A DNA stretch of 64,000 bases from Streptomyces sp. Ru71 (GTDB lineage Bacteria > Actinomycetota > Actinomycetes > Streptomycetales > Streptomycetaceae). The notes beneath the pieces are model-generated. The model had not been told where the DNA came from. It worked only from the letters and a program-made list of their open reading frames with translations, and did no database searches. Below are positions 41,682 through 50,047 of the stretch, in pieces. Made by a program: the position numbers and the translations under genes. How positions within the stretch are numbered: position 1 is the stretch's first letter; every line of letters begins with the position of its first letter. The stretch is from contig NZ_PQSS01000031.1 in the NCBI RefSeq assembly GCF_002920535.1, positions 1-64,000 of the forward strand, given 5' to 3'.

Positions 41682-43823
41682 TCAGCCGAGCGTGCCGTGC
41701 GGCTCGGCGGGCAGGGCCTGCTCCGCCCAGATCACCTTGCCCTCGCGGCTGTGCCGGGTGCCCCAGCGCTCGGCGAGCTGGGCGACCAGCAGCAGTCCGC
41801 GCCCGCCCTCGTCGAAGGTGCGGGCGCGGCGCAGATGCGGGGAGGTGCTGTTCGTGTCGAAGACCTCGCAGGTCAGCGTGGACTGAAGGATGAGGCGCAG
41901 CTGGATGGGGCCCTTGCCGTAGCGGATCGCGTTGGTGACCAGCTCGCTGACGATCAGCTCCGTGGCGAAGGACAGCTCCTCAAGGCCCCACGCGGTGAGT
42001 GTCTCCACGGTGCGGGCACGGGCGCCGGCGACGGCCGCCGGATCCGACGGGAGGTCCAGCGTGGTGACATGGCCCGGGTCGAGGGCCCGGGTCCGCGCCA
42101 CCAGCAGGGCGACGTCGTCGGAACGGTCGTCCGGCAGTACGGCGGCCAGCAGCCGGTCGCAGATCTCCTCCGGCGTGGCCGGCCCGTCGGTGACCGCGTC
42201 ACACAGCGCGGCGCGCGCGGCGTCGACGTCCCGTCCACGGCTCTGGATGAGACCGTCGGTGTACAGCGTCAGCAGGCTGCCCTCGGCCAGCTCGAACTGG
42301 GCCGTCTCGAAGGGGAGTCCGCCCAGGCCCAGGGGCGGCCCGATCGGCATCTCGGGGAAGTCGACCGACCAGGTGGCGTCGACGCCCGGCGCGTCAGGAG
42401 GAGTCGCCACCGCCGGCGCGACATGGCCGGCGCTGGCCAGCGTGCACAGCCGGGACACCGGGTCGTAGACCGCGTACAGGCACGTGGCGCTCAACTCGCC
42501 GACGTCGCGCGCCTCTTCGCGCTGCAGGCGGATGACCACGTCGTCCAGGTGGGTGAGGAGTTCGTCGGGCATGAGGTCGATGTCCGCGAAGGACCGCACG
42601 GCCGTGCGCAGGCGGCCCATCGTGGCGGCGGCGTGCAGTCCGCGGCCGACGACATCGCCGACGACGAGGGCGACCCGCGCCCCGGACAGCGGGATCACGT
42701 CGTACCAGTCGCCGCCCACGCCCGCCCGGGCTCCGCTCGGCAGATAGCGCGACGCCGTGTCGACGGCGGACTGCTCCACCGCGCGCTGCGGCAGCAGACT
42801 GCGCTGGAGGGTGAGCGCGGTGGTGCGCTCCTGGCTGTAACGGCGGGCGTTGTCGATGGACACCGCCGCCAGCGCCGCGATCTCCTGGGCCAGCAGGAGG
42901 TCGTCGTCGTCGAAAGGGGTCGCGGTGCCGCTGCGGAGGAACTGGGCGAGGCCCAGCGTGTTGCCGCGGGCCCGCAGCGGGAGCAGCAGGGCCGAGTGGT
43001 GCCCGGACGCGGGCGCCGTGGGGCGGTGCAGACGCGGCCGTCCCGAGGCCAGGGCGCGTGCCGGTTCCGACTCCGCCGGGTAGGTGTGCGTGCGGCCGGT
43101 GGCGACCGGCGGGCCGGCGCCGTCGTCCAGCACGGAACGCTGGGCGATGCGACGCAGCACCGGCGTACGCGCCGACGGGGCCGGGGGACGGTCGTCGCCG
43201 TCGTGGAGCAGGGAGTCGAGGAGGTCGACGGTGACGAGGTCGGCGAAGTCCTCGGTGCCGAACTCCGTCAGTTCCTGGGCCGTGCGGGCGGTGTCGAGAC
43301 TCGTCCCGATCCGCCGGCTCGCCTCGTTGGCCAGCAGCAGCCGTCGCTGCAGCCGCCGGTCGCGCTCCTCCTGGTAGGCCGCGACGACCTGCTCCGACCC
43401 GCGGTCGACGTACCGGAAGGCCGCCCCGACCAGCCGCATGGCCGCGGCGTTCATCAGCTCCCAGTCGTCGGTGAGCCGGGCGGCCTCGCCCTGGATCAGC
43501 TGGACCAGGATCATGTGGCCGAGGCGGTAGGAGCGCAGCAGCCGGCTGAGCGGCACCCCGTGCCGGGCGGCCTGGCGGGCGATCTCCAGCGCCTCGGGCG
43601 GCGCGTCGACGTCCGTCACGTCGATGCGCTGTTCGAGCACGTCCAGGAACCGGGTGATGTGCGAGGCCGTCTCCTCCAGCGCGAGCGCGGCGATCTCCTC
43701 GTGCTCCCACAGCTCGGGCATGTCGACGGCCAGGCGTTGCAGCAGCAGGTCGGCCGACTCCTCCGCCCGCGGTCTGAGCTCCTGAGCCAGACGACGGAGG
43801 AACGCGTCGACATCGATGCCCAT
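41682..43823 (-). CDS. SpoIIE-family PP2C phosphatase with GAF and histidine-kinase-like ATPase domains
   Basis: The 713-residue protein has an N-terminal helical domain (~1-150, RsbRD/PucR-like), a GAF domain (about 170-330, ending LLLAQEIAALAAVSIDNARR), a SpoIIE phosphatase (about 355-560; GDWYDVIPLSGARVALVVGD, LLTLYTDGLIQSR) and a C-terminal RsbW-like ATPase (about 590-705; SELVTNAIRYG, EGGRGLLLVAQ). It therefore combines the phosphatase and kinase of anti-sigma partner switching in one chain and would control a sigma/anti-sigma antagonist. Start ATG 43823. There is no anti-anti-sigma gene nearby; it appears monocistronic. Confidence 0.92.
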   Translation of the reverse strand: MGIDVDAFLRRLAQELRPRAEESADLLLQRLAVDMPELWEHEEIAALALEETASHITRFLDVLEQRIDVTDVDAPPEALEIARQAARHGVPLSRLLRSYRLGHMILVQLIQGEAARLTDDWELMNAAAMRLVGAAFRYVDRGSEQVVAAYQEERDRRLQRRLLLANEASRRIGTSLDTARTAQELTEFGTEDFADLVTVDLLDSLLHDGDDRPPAPSARTPVLRRIAQRSVLDDGAGPPVATGRTHTYPAESEPARALASGRPRLHRPTAPASGHHSALLLPLRARGNTLGLAQFLRSGTATPFDDDDLLLAQEIAALAAVSIDNARRYSQERTTALTLQRSLLPQRAVEQSAVDTASRYLPSGARAGVGGDWYDVIPLSGARVALVVGDVVGRGLHAAATMGRLRTAVRSFADIDLMPDELLTHLDDVVIRLQREEARDVGELSATCLYAVYDPVSRLCTLASAGHVAPAVATPPDAPGVDATWSVDFPEMPIGPPLGLGGLPFETAQFELAEGSLLTLYTDGLIQSRGRDVDAARAALCDAVTDGPATPEEICDRLLAAVLPDDRSDDVALLVARTRALDPGHVTTLDLPSDPAAVAGARARTVETLTAWGLEELSFATELIVSELVTNAIRYGKGPIQLRLILQSTLTCEVFDTNSTSPHLRRARTFDEGGRGLLLVAQLAERWGTRHSREGKVIWAEQALPAEPHGTLG

Positions 43824-43926
43824 ACCGGAAACGTACCGAAGCTCCCGAATTCTCGCCCCTCCAGCGAGGCCGGACAGTCCGTGCCCGCCCTGCGGCGGGG
43901 CCGGGGGGCGGGGGGAGGTGTCCGCC

Positions 43927-44976
43927 CTACAGCGGCGCCGGCGACGACGCCGCCGCGATCAGCAGCCGGGGGCTGCCCGTGCCGTCCGCCGGCACGCTCC
44001 ACAGATCACTGCTGCCGACCTTGCCGTTCGTGGGCAGGGCGTAGGCGAGGGTGCGGTCGTCGAGCCAGGTGGCCTGGTCGTCGACGCTGTGCCGTTCGGC
44101 GAGCGGCGTCTGGCGCAGGGTGCGCAGGTCGAGGACGTACTCGTGCCACAGCGAGGCACCGGACAGCACCCGCTTCTTGTAGGCGACGCGGGTGCCGTCG
44201 GGGGAGAGCGAGGGGCACTCCACGTTCTCGGCCAGGGTGGTGACCGTGCGCCGGGTCAGTGAACCCCGCACCAGGTGGGTCTTGTTGCCCGTGTTGAGCG
44301 TGGCGTAGAACGTGTCGTCGTCGGAGGCGAAGGTGACGCCCCAGAAGTTGACGTCCGAAGCCCGGTAGGGCTTGCCTTCCTTGACGATCGAGAACGTCTC
44401 CAGGCTGGGCGTCAGCCGCATCGTGCGGGTGTCCAGGATCGACGTCCGGGTGGAGAAGAAGGCCGACGAGTAGGACTCGCCGGAGACGAAGACGGTCCAG
44501 GCGGCGAAGCGGCCGCTGGGCGAGACCCGGGCCCGGCTGGGGGTGCCCGCGAGCGGGAAGGTGCGCAACGTCCGCAGGCCGGAGTCCAGCAGCAGGGCGC
44601 GGTTGCGCTGCTTGAGGACGCCGGGGTCGGACTGGAGGCAGACGCCGGTGCCGGCCGCGGCGTAGAAGCGCACGCACGTCAGGTCCGAGGCGGTCCGCCT
44701 GCCCGCCGGGTCGGCGGACGGCACCGAGGCGACGGCGCCGCGGTGCGGGCCCGCGGCCCCGTTGACGAACATCAGCCGGTCCCGCCCGTCGAGCGTGACC
44801 TTGCCAGCGCCGACGGCGGGCCCGCCCGAGGGCGCTTCGTTCGCCCGGTCGGCGCGGGCGGCGGCGTGCAGGACCACGCCGGTGCCCAGGCCGGCGAGCA
44901 GCAGGACCGCCGCGAGGAGTACGAGCAGGCGGCGGCGCAGCGGTGTCATCCGGGTCCTCGGTGTCGTGGTGGTCAT
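43927..44976 (-). CDS. Membrane-anchored TolB-like beta-propeller protein
   Basis: The 349-residue protein has one N-terminal membrane helix (LRRRLLVLLAAVLLLAGLGT, about 12-31) and an extracytoplasmic domain of repeated blades of the TolB/WD40-like kind (SPSGRFAAWTVF, SLSPDGTRVAYKK, ATWLDDRTLAYAL, SDLWSVPADGTGSPRLLI). It has no visible catalytic motif and may bind a protein or polysaccharide. ATG 44976 overlaps the MFS gene stop (ATGA), so it is translationally coupled to the transporter. The operon of glycosyltransferase, transporter and propeller suggests export or modification of a cell-surface compound. Confidence 0.8.
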   Translation of the reverse strand: MTTTTPRTRMTPLRRRLLVLLAAVLLLAGLGTGVVLHAAARADRANEAPSGGPAVGAGKVTLDGRDRLMFVNGAAGPHRGAVASVPSADPAGRRTASDLTCVRFYAAAGTGVCLQSDPGVLKQRNRALLLDSGLRTLRTFPLAGTPSRARVSPSGRFAAWTVFVSGESYSSAFFSTRTSILDTRTMRLTPSLETFSIVKEGKPYRASDVNFWGVTFASDDDTFYATLNTGNKTHLVRGSLTRRTVTTLAENVECPSLSPDGTRVAYKKRVLSGASLWHEYVLDLRTLRQTPLAERHSVDDQATWLDDRTLAYALPTNGKVGSSDLWSVPADGTGSPRLLIAAASSPAPL

Positions 44977-46238
44977 CGGGTGCCGTCCGCCGGCCGCAGC
45001 ACCAGGGCCGCGACGGCCGCGCAGCACAGCAGGCCGAGCGCGGAGCCGGCCAGCGCCGGGCCGTCCCCCCAGGCCGTCCAGGCGGCGCCGAAGGCCAGCG
45101 AGCAGCAGAACCGGGCCAGTGCCTGACTGGTGCCGACCAGGGCGAGGCCGCTGGCGCGCAGGTGCTCGGGCACGACTCCGGCGAGCGCGGCTGGCAGCAC
45201 CCCGTCGGTGGCCGCGTAGAAGACGCCGTGCAGGGCGAGGACGAGCGGGGCGAGGGCCGGCGTGCCCGGGGCCCACAGCAGCAGGGCGTAGGCGGTGAGC
45301 AGGCCGGCGTGCCCGGCGAGGAACACGGTGCGCCGTCCGATCCGGTCGGCCAGCGCGCCCAGGGGCACGGCCAGCAGCAGGAACACCGCGGCGGTGCCCA
45401 GCGGCAGCAGCGTGAACCACTCCTCGCCGACGCCGGCCCGCCGTTGCAGCAGCAGATAGACGAAGGCGTCGCTGACCGTGGTCAGGCCGAGCAGCGCGGC
45501 GCAGCAGGCCAGCGTCCGCAGACGCGGCAGGCGCAGCAGCGCCAGCGCCTCGCGCACGGACGGCTTGGCGCGCGGGGGGCCGGACTCCTGCGTCCGCTCG
45601 GCCTGCCTCCTGCCGGGGACGAACAGCACCAGCACCAGCACGCCGAGCGCGGCGACGCAGGCGCTCACCCCGAACACGGCGTCGTAGCCGTCGGCGGCGG
45701 CGCGCAGGATCAGGAAGGCCGCCAGCGGGCCGAGCATGGCGCCGGTGGTGTCCATCGCCCGGTGCACCCCGAAGGCCCGGCCGTGGCTGCCGGCCGGGGT
45801 GGACAGGGAGATCATCGCGTCGCGCGGGGCGGTGCGCAGGCCCTTGCCGGTCCGGTCCAGCGCGAGGACCGTGCCGAGTGTGCCGATGCTGCCGGCGAGC
45901 AGCAGCAGCGGTTTGCACAGCGCGGACAGGCCGTAGCCGAGCCCGGCCATCAGCTTGTGGCCGCGCACCCGGTCGGCGAGGTGGCCGCCGGTGAGCTGGA
46001 CCAGCGCGCTCACGCCGTTGTAGATGCCGTCCAGGGTGCCGAACCCCAGCGGGCTGAAGCCGAGTGTGCTGACGAGGTAGAGCGGCAGCACCGCGGTGAC
46101 CATCTCCGAGGAGATGTCGGTGATCAGGCTGACCGTGCCGAGCACGAGCACGACCGGGGCGACCCGGCGCCCGGGGCCGCGTCTTCGGCCCTGGCCGGGG
46201 CCCGCCTGCACGGGCGCGGAACGGTCGGTGAGGTACAT
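44973..46238 (-). CDS. Major facilitator superfamily transporter
   Basis: This 421-residue, 12-helix MFS protein has the first-loop motif as GHLADRVRGHKLMAGLGYGL near residues 85-104 and a second half with ALADRIGRRTVFLAGHAG near 293-310. The N-terminal region LGTVSLITDISSEMVTAVLP resembles efflux-type members that lack sugar-porter signatures. It probably exports a small molecule. Start ATG 46238 follows GAGTCCCTCGTCC-type sequence with only a weak site. The overlap with the next gene and the 27-bp gap from the glycosyltransferase suggest one operon. Confidence 0.9.
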   Translation of the reverse strand: MYLTDRSAPVQAGPGQGRRRGPGRRVAPVVLVLGTVSLITDISSEMVTAVLPLYLVSTLGFSPLGFGTLDGIYNGVSALVQLTGGHLADRVRGHKLMAGLGYGLSALCKPLLLLAGSIGTLGTVLALDRTGKGLRTAPRDAMISLSTPAGSHGRAFGVHRAMDTTGAMLGPLAAFLILRAAADGYDAVFGVSACVAALGVLVLVLFVPGRRQAERTQESGPPRAKPSVREALALLRLPRLRTLACCAALLGLTTVSDAFVYLLLQRRAGVGEEWFTLLPLGTAAVFLLLAVPLGALADRIGRRTVFLAGHAGLLTAYALLLWAPGTPALAPLVLALHGVFYAATDGVLPAALAGVVPEHLRASGLALVGTSQALARFCCSLAFGAAWTAWGDGPALAGSALGLLCCAAVAALVLRPADGTR

Positions 46239-46265
46239 GGACGAGGGACTCCAGGGGCGGTGCGA

Positions 46266-47162
46266 TCAGTTCTGCCGGCTGCTGGACGACAGGTTCCGCC
46301 GGCCGCCGGGCGACGAGCCCTGCCGGCTGCTCTCGTCCCGCAGCCAGGTGCCGAAGTCCCCCGCCCGGACGGCCTTCCCGGCCCGCCGCCGGGCGACGAC
46401 AGCCGCGCCGGCGAAGACCACGAGGGCGGGCAGGAGCTTCGGGTCCCGGCGCAGCAGGGCGATCAGATCCGCGCGGCCGGTGCGCGCCGACGCCTCGCCA
46501 GGTGCCCGGTGCTGTTCGACCTGGGCGGTGGACACCGCGGCCCGCACCCGCCGTCTGATCAGGTCCGGCCAGGTGCGCGGCGGGTGCACCACGACCCGGG
46601 CCGTGTCGAGCACGCGCCGCTCCCCGGGCGCGAAGGCGAGGGAGGCGGCCAGGTCGTCGGCCATCAGCGGCGGCAGGGCGGCGATCCGGGCGTGCCCGGC
46701 CTCGGAGAGGGCGATCACGCCCCGGCCGAACAGCCCCTCGCGCACGGCGGGCAGCCGCTGCCACACCCGGTAGTACGCCCGCACCCGCCAGGCGCAGCCG
46801 TCCAGCGGGACGTGCCGGGCGGGAGCGGTGGCGAGGACCCCAGAGGTGCCGTCGGCCAGCGGTTCGGCCAGCGCCCGTACGCCGGCACCCGTGATCACGA
46901 CGTCGGCGTCCACGTACACGCGTGGGAAGCCGCGCGCGTGGTCGTCGCCCGCGCGCAGGGCGGCGTGCTTGGACGGCACCGGGATCTCGACGACCCGGAC
47001 GCGCGGGCCGCGGGCGGCCGCGACCGCCGCGGTGTCGTCCGTGCAGCCGTTGCACACGACCACGATGTCGGTGTCGTCCTCGGCGGGATCGGCCAGCAGC
47101 GAATCGAGGAGCCGGCCGATGACGCGCGCCTCGTTGTGAGCCGGGATCACGATGCTCGTCAC
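46266..47162 (-). CDS. Family 2 glycosyltransferase with C-terminal extension
   Basis: The 298-residue protein has a GT-A fold: IVIPAHNEARVIGRLLDSLL at the start, VYVDADVVITG near residue 80-90 holding the metal/nucleotide-sugar aspartates, and LMADDLAASLAF near 167-178 with the acidic pair. The last 50 residues include a hydrophobic helix (LLPALVVFAGAAVVARR) and a Ser-rich tail (SSPGGRRNLSSSSRQN). It probably adds a sugar to a lipid-linked or secreted acceptor. GTG 47162 starts the gene; upstream is the 5' leader region of the polysaccharide operon on the other strand. Confidence 0.82.
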   Translation of the reverse strand: MTSIVIPAHNEARVIGRLLDSLLADPAEDDTDIVVVCNGCTDDTAAVAAARGPRVRVVEIPVPSKHAALRAGDDHARGFPRVYVDADVVITGAGVRALAEPLADGTSGVLATAPARHVPLDGCAWRVRAYYRVWQRLPAVREGLFGRGVIALSEAGHARIAALPPLMADDLAASLAFAPGERRVLDTARVVVHPPRTWPDLIRRRVRAAVSTAQVEQHRAPGEASARTGRADLIALLRRDPKLLPALVVFAGAAVVARRRAGKAVRAGDFGTWLRDESSRQGSSPGGRRNLSSSSRQN

Positions 47163-47522
47163 CCGGGCAGTATGCCGCCGGTGACGCCCCTGCGCTGCGT
47201 GTTTCGTCCAACTGTTCCCGCGACTGCGTCCCGTGGTCTAGATTGAGGTTCGCCGGACCGGTTTGGGAGGGGAAATCAGCCTTGACTGCCCGTCAAGGCA
47301 CGGCGTTGTGAACCGGATGCCGTACAAGCAGACCAACATGCGGGGGGCATGAGGCGGTTGGGGAACCGCCGAAAACCCCCTCGTTTTCAGTGCTTTCAGT
47401 GCCTTTCAGTGCCGCTGTGCTGAGGAGATGCAGCGGCACTGATCCAGTCCTGGCTGCGGGCCTCGGTGCCGCATGCCGGGTTTCGTTGGGTCAAGGGTGG
47501 CTGCGCATGTCGTGGGGGGTCC
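47163..47522. other. Divergent intergenic region, 360 bp
   Basis: No protein gene is visible. On the plus strand TAGATT at 47239-47244 resembles a Streptomyces -10 element, giving a possible start near 47251. The rest encodes a heavily folded leader, listed separately. A four-codon ORF (ATG at 47428 behind AGGAG) lies in the last hairpin but is too short to judge. Confidence 0.5.
47256..47439 (+). promoter_or_regulatory. Structured 5' leader of the polysaccharide operon, multiple hairpins
   Basis: Perfect or near-perfect stems are: CCTTGAC/GTCAAGG (47280-47298), CATGC/GCATG (47337-47351), GGCGGTT/AACCGCC (47353-47370), GAAAAC/GTTTTC (47371-47388) and GTGCCGCTG/CAGCGGCAC (47409-47439). CCGGTT (47258) can pair with AACCGG (47311) as an outer helix. 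TTTCAGTGC occurs three times in tandem (47385, 47394, 47404), and copies two and three offer alternative pairing. Such layered stems are typical of regulatory leaders. The motif resembles no riboswitch class I know, and no ligand or protein can be named. Confidence 0.55.
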
Positions 47523-48962
47523 ATGACCATTGAGATCACGCATGAGCACCTGGTTGTGGAACATCGCATTCCAGATGCTCGTCGAAGACGCTGGGAAGGG
47601 AAGTACCGAAGAGCCCTGCTGGTCGCGGACGGCCTGACGGCCGCCGCCGCGGCCCTCGTGATCCACGCGGTGTACGGCCGCTGGGCGGTGGCCCTGCTGC
47701 TGCCGCCGGTGTGGATCGCGGTGATGCTGGTCCACCGCTCCTACGACCGCGCCGCATACGGCCTCGGGGCCGAGGAGTATCTGCGGGTGCTGCGCGGTGC
47801 CGTGGCCCTGCCCGCCCTCGCGGGCGCGCTCTGGCTGGTCACCCGCGACGCCGGGCTCCTGCACGACCTGGCCATGGCCGCACTGCCGGTCGCCGGCTTC
47901 GGCCTGGCCGCCCGCTGCGCGCTGCGCCGCCGGCTGCACCGGCGCTGGGCCCGCGGCCGGGACGGCAGCGCCACCCTCCTGGTCGGCCCCTCGCGCGACG
48001 TCCTGGAGCTGGTCGCCGTACTGCGGCGCCCCGGCGGCGTCCAGGGACTGCGGGTCGCCGGTGTGTGCCTGAGCGACCAGGACCACACGGCCCGGATCCG
48101 CAGGCTGGGCATCCCCGTCCTCGGCACGGTCGGCGACATGAACGACGTCGTGCGGGCCATGGGCATCACCACCGTCGTGGTGCTGCCGGCACCCGAGTTC
48201 GACGCGGACGCCCTGCGCCGGATGTCCTGGACGGCGGCGGTCCACCACGCCGACTTCCTGCTCGCCCCCGTCCTGTCCGACGTGTCCGCCTCCCGGCTGG
48301 CCGTCCGCCCCACCAACGGGGTTCCACTGGTGCGGATCCAGGCGCCGAACCTCTCCCGGCTCTCCCGGCTGCCCAAGGAAGCGCTGGACCGCTCGCTCGC
48401 CGCGGCGCTCCTGACCCTCCTCGGGCTGCCCATGCTGCTGATCGCCCTGATCGTCCGGCTGGACAGCTCCGGACCGGCGCTCTACCGCCAGCAGCGGGTG
48501 GGCCGCTACGGCGAGAACTTCACCATGCTGAAGTTCCGCACCATGCGGCCGGACGCGGACGCCCTGCGGGCCGAACTCGCCCACCTCAACAGCAACAGCG
48601 ACGGCCTGCTGTTCAAGGTGAAAAAGGACCCGCGCGTCACCCGCGTCGGCTCCTTCCTGCGGCGCAGCTCGCTCGACGAACTGCCGCAGCTGATCAACGT
48701 GGTCAAGGGCCACATGTCGCTGGTCGGCCCGCGCCCGCCGCTGCCCGAGGAGGTCGAGGAGTACCCGCCGGACATCAAGCGGCGCCTGCTCGTCAAACCC
48801 GGCCTCACCGGGCTGTGGCAGGTCAGCGGCCGCTCCGACCTGCCCTGGGACGAGGCGGTCCGGCTCGATCTCGGATACGTGGACAACTGGTCGATGGGCC
48901 TTGACCTGTCGATCCTGCTGCGCACCGGCTCCGCCGTGGTGCGCGGAACGGGGGCCTACTGA
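47523..48962 (+). CDS. Polyprenyl glycosylphosphotransferase (initiating sugar transferase)
   Basis: The 479-residue protein has about four N-terminal membrane helices (20-130), a nucleotide-binding-like middle domain (LLVGPSRDVLELVAVLRRPG then IPVLGTVGDMNDVVRAMG) and a C-terminal bacterial sugar transferase domain with a membrane hairpin near 295-318, then YRQQRVGRYGENFTMLKFRTM, SFLRRSSLDELPQLINVVKG, GPRPPLPEEVEEY and KPGLTGLWQVSGRSD. This is the WbaP/CpsE type enzyme that places the first sugar phosphate on undecaprenyl phosphate. It is the first gene of the operon. The next start overlaps its stop (TGATG). Confidence 0.95.
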   Translation: MTIEITHEHLVVEHRIPDARRRRWEGKYRRALLVADGLTAAAAALVIHAVYGRWAVALLLPPVWIAVMLVHRSYDRAAYGLGAEEYLRVLRGAVALPALAGALWLVTRDAGLLHDLAMAALPVAGFGLAARCALRRRLHRRWARGRDGSATLLVGPSRDVLELVAVLRRPGGVQGLRVAGVCLSDQDHTARIRRLGIPVLGTVGDMNDVVRAMGITTVVVLPAPEFDADALRRMSWTAAVHHADFLLAPVLSDVSASRLAVRPTNGVPLVRIQAPNLSRLSRLPKEALDRSLAAALLTLLGLPMLLIALIVRLDSSGPALYRQQRVGRYGENFTMLKFRTMRPDADALRAELAHLNSNSDGLLFKVKKDPRVTRVGSFLRRSSLDELPQLINVVKGHMSLVGPRPPLPEEVEEYPPDIKRRLLVKPGLTGLWQVSGRSDLPWDEAVRLDLGYVDNWSMGLDLSILLRTGSAVVRGTGAY

Positions 48963-50035
48963 TGCGCCAGGGAAAGAGGAACGCAGTGACGCAGGAGCCG
49001 TTGGGGGTCGCGGTCGTCGGGGCCGGCTACTGGGGCCCCAACCTGGTACGCAACTTCCAGGCCAGTGACCGGTTCCGGCTGCGCTGGCTGTGCGACCTGG
49101 ACGTGCAGCGGGCCGAGCGGGTCCTCGGCGGCTACTCGACGGTTCAGGCCACCGCCGACTACGCGGCCGTCCTCGCCGACGACTCCGTGGCCGCCGTCGC
49201 CGTGGCCACGCCCGCCGGCACCCACCTCGACATCGCCCTGGCCGCGCTGCGCGCCGGCAAGCACGTCCTGGTGGAGAAGCCGCTCGCGGCCACCTACGCC
49301 GACGGCATGCGCCTGGTGACCGAGGCCGAGGAGCGCGGCCTGACCCTGATGTGCGACCACACCTACTGCTACACGCCCGCCGTGGGCCGCATCCGCGACA
49401 TGGTCCACTCCGGGGAACTCGGCGAGATCCACTTCGTCGACTCGGTCCGCATCAACCTGGGTCTCGTCCAGAAGGACATCGACGTCCTGTGGGACCTGGC
49501 CCCGCACGACCTGTCCATCCTGGACTTCATCCTGCCCGACCACGTCGAGCCGGTCGCCGTCGCCGCCCACGGGGCCGACCCGATCGGCGCCGGACAGGCG
49601 TGCGTTGCGTATCTGACGCTGCAGCTCAACACGGGGGCCATCGCCCACGTGCACGTGAACTGGCTCTCCCCGACCAAGGTGCGCACCACCATGGTGGGCG
49701 GCGCCAAACGCACCCTGGTCTGGGACGACCTCAACCCCCTGCAGCGGGTGGCCGTGTACGACCGGGGCGTGGACCTGGCCGCGCCGCAGGAGATCGGCGC
49801 GGACGAACGCCGGGAGATGCTCGTCTCCTACCGCGCGGGCGACATGGTCGCGCCCGCGATCGGCGAGAAGGAAGCGCTGCGCGGCATGGTCGACGAGTTC
49901 GCCGACGCGATCACCCACCGGCGGGCCCCGCTGACCGACGGCCGCGCGGGCCTGCGCGTGCTGGACATTCTCGAAGCGGCCTCCCGCAGCCTTCAGTTCA
50001 AGGGCGCGGTCGTCGGCCTGCGCGCCGGGCACTGA
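48962..50035 (+). CDS. Gfo/Idh/MocA-family sugar dehydrogenase (WbpB/WlbA-like)
   Basis: The 357-residue protein has the N-terminal Rossmann motif LGVAVVGAGYWGPNLVRNF (residues 14-32), AGKHVLVEKPLAAT (98-111) with the catalytic Lys-Pro pair and a second domain with VQKDIDVLWDLAPHDLSILD (170-190), typical of UDP-N-acetylhexosamine or uronic acid 3-dehydrogenases. It would oxidise C3 of a nucleotide-activated sugar. The gene is part of the TGATG-coupled polysaccharide operon, and the aminotransferase and acyltransferase that would act next lie two and three genes downstream. Substrate identity is inferred. Confidence 0.9.
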   Translation: MRQGKRNAVTQEPLGVAVVGAGYWGPNLVRNFQASDRFRLRWLCDLDVQRAERVLGGYSTVQATADYAAVLADDSVAAVAVATPAGTHLDIALAALRAGKHVLVEKPLAATYADGMRLVTEAEERGLTLMCDHTYCYTPAVGRIRDMVHSGELGEIHFVDSVRINLGLVQKDIDVLWDLAPHDLSILDFILPDHVEPVAVAAHGADPIGAGQACVAYLTLQLNTGAIAHVHVNWLSPTKVRTTMVGGAKRTLVWDDLNPLQRVAVYDRGVDLAAPQEIGADERREMLVSYRAGDMVAPAIGEKEALRGMVDEFADAITHRRAPLTDGRAGLRVLDILEAASRSLQFKGAVVGLRAGH

Positions 50036-50047
50036 GAGCCGTAACCC

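Noticed and set aside
47428..47442. Four-codon ORF (MQRH) in the polysaccharide leader as a leader peptide
   Set aside because: Too short and with poor spacing to AGGAG; more likely part of the hairpin loop.
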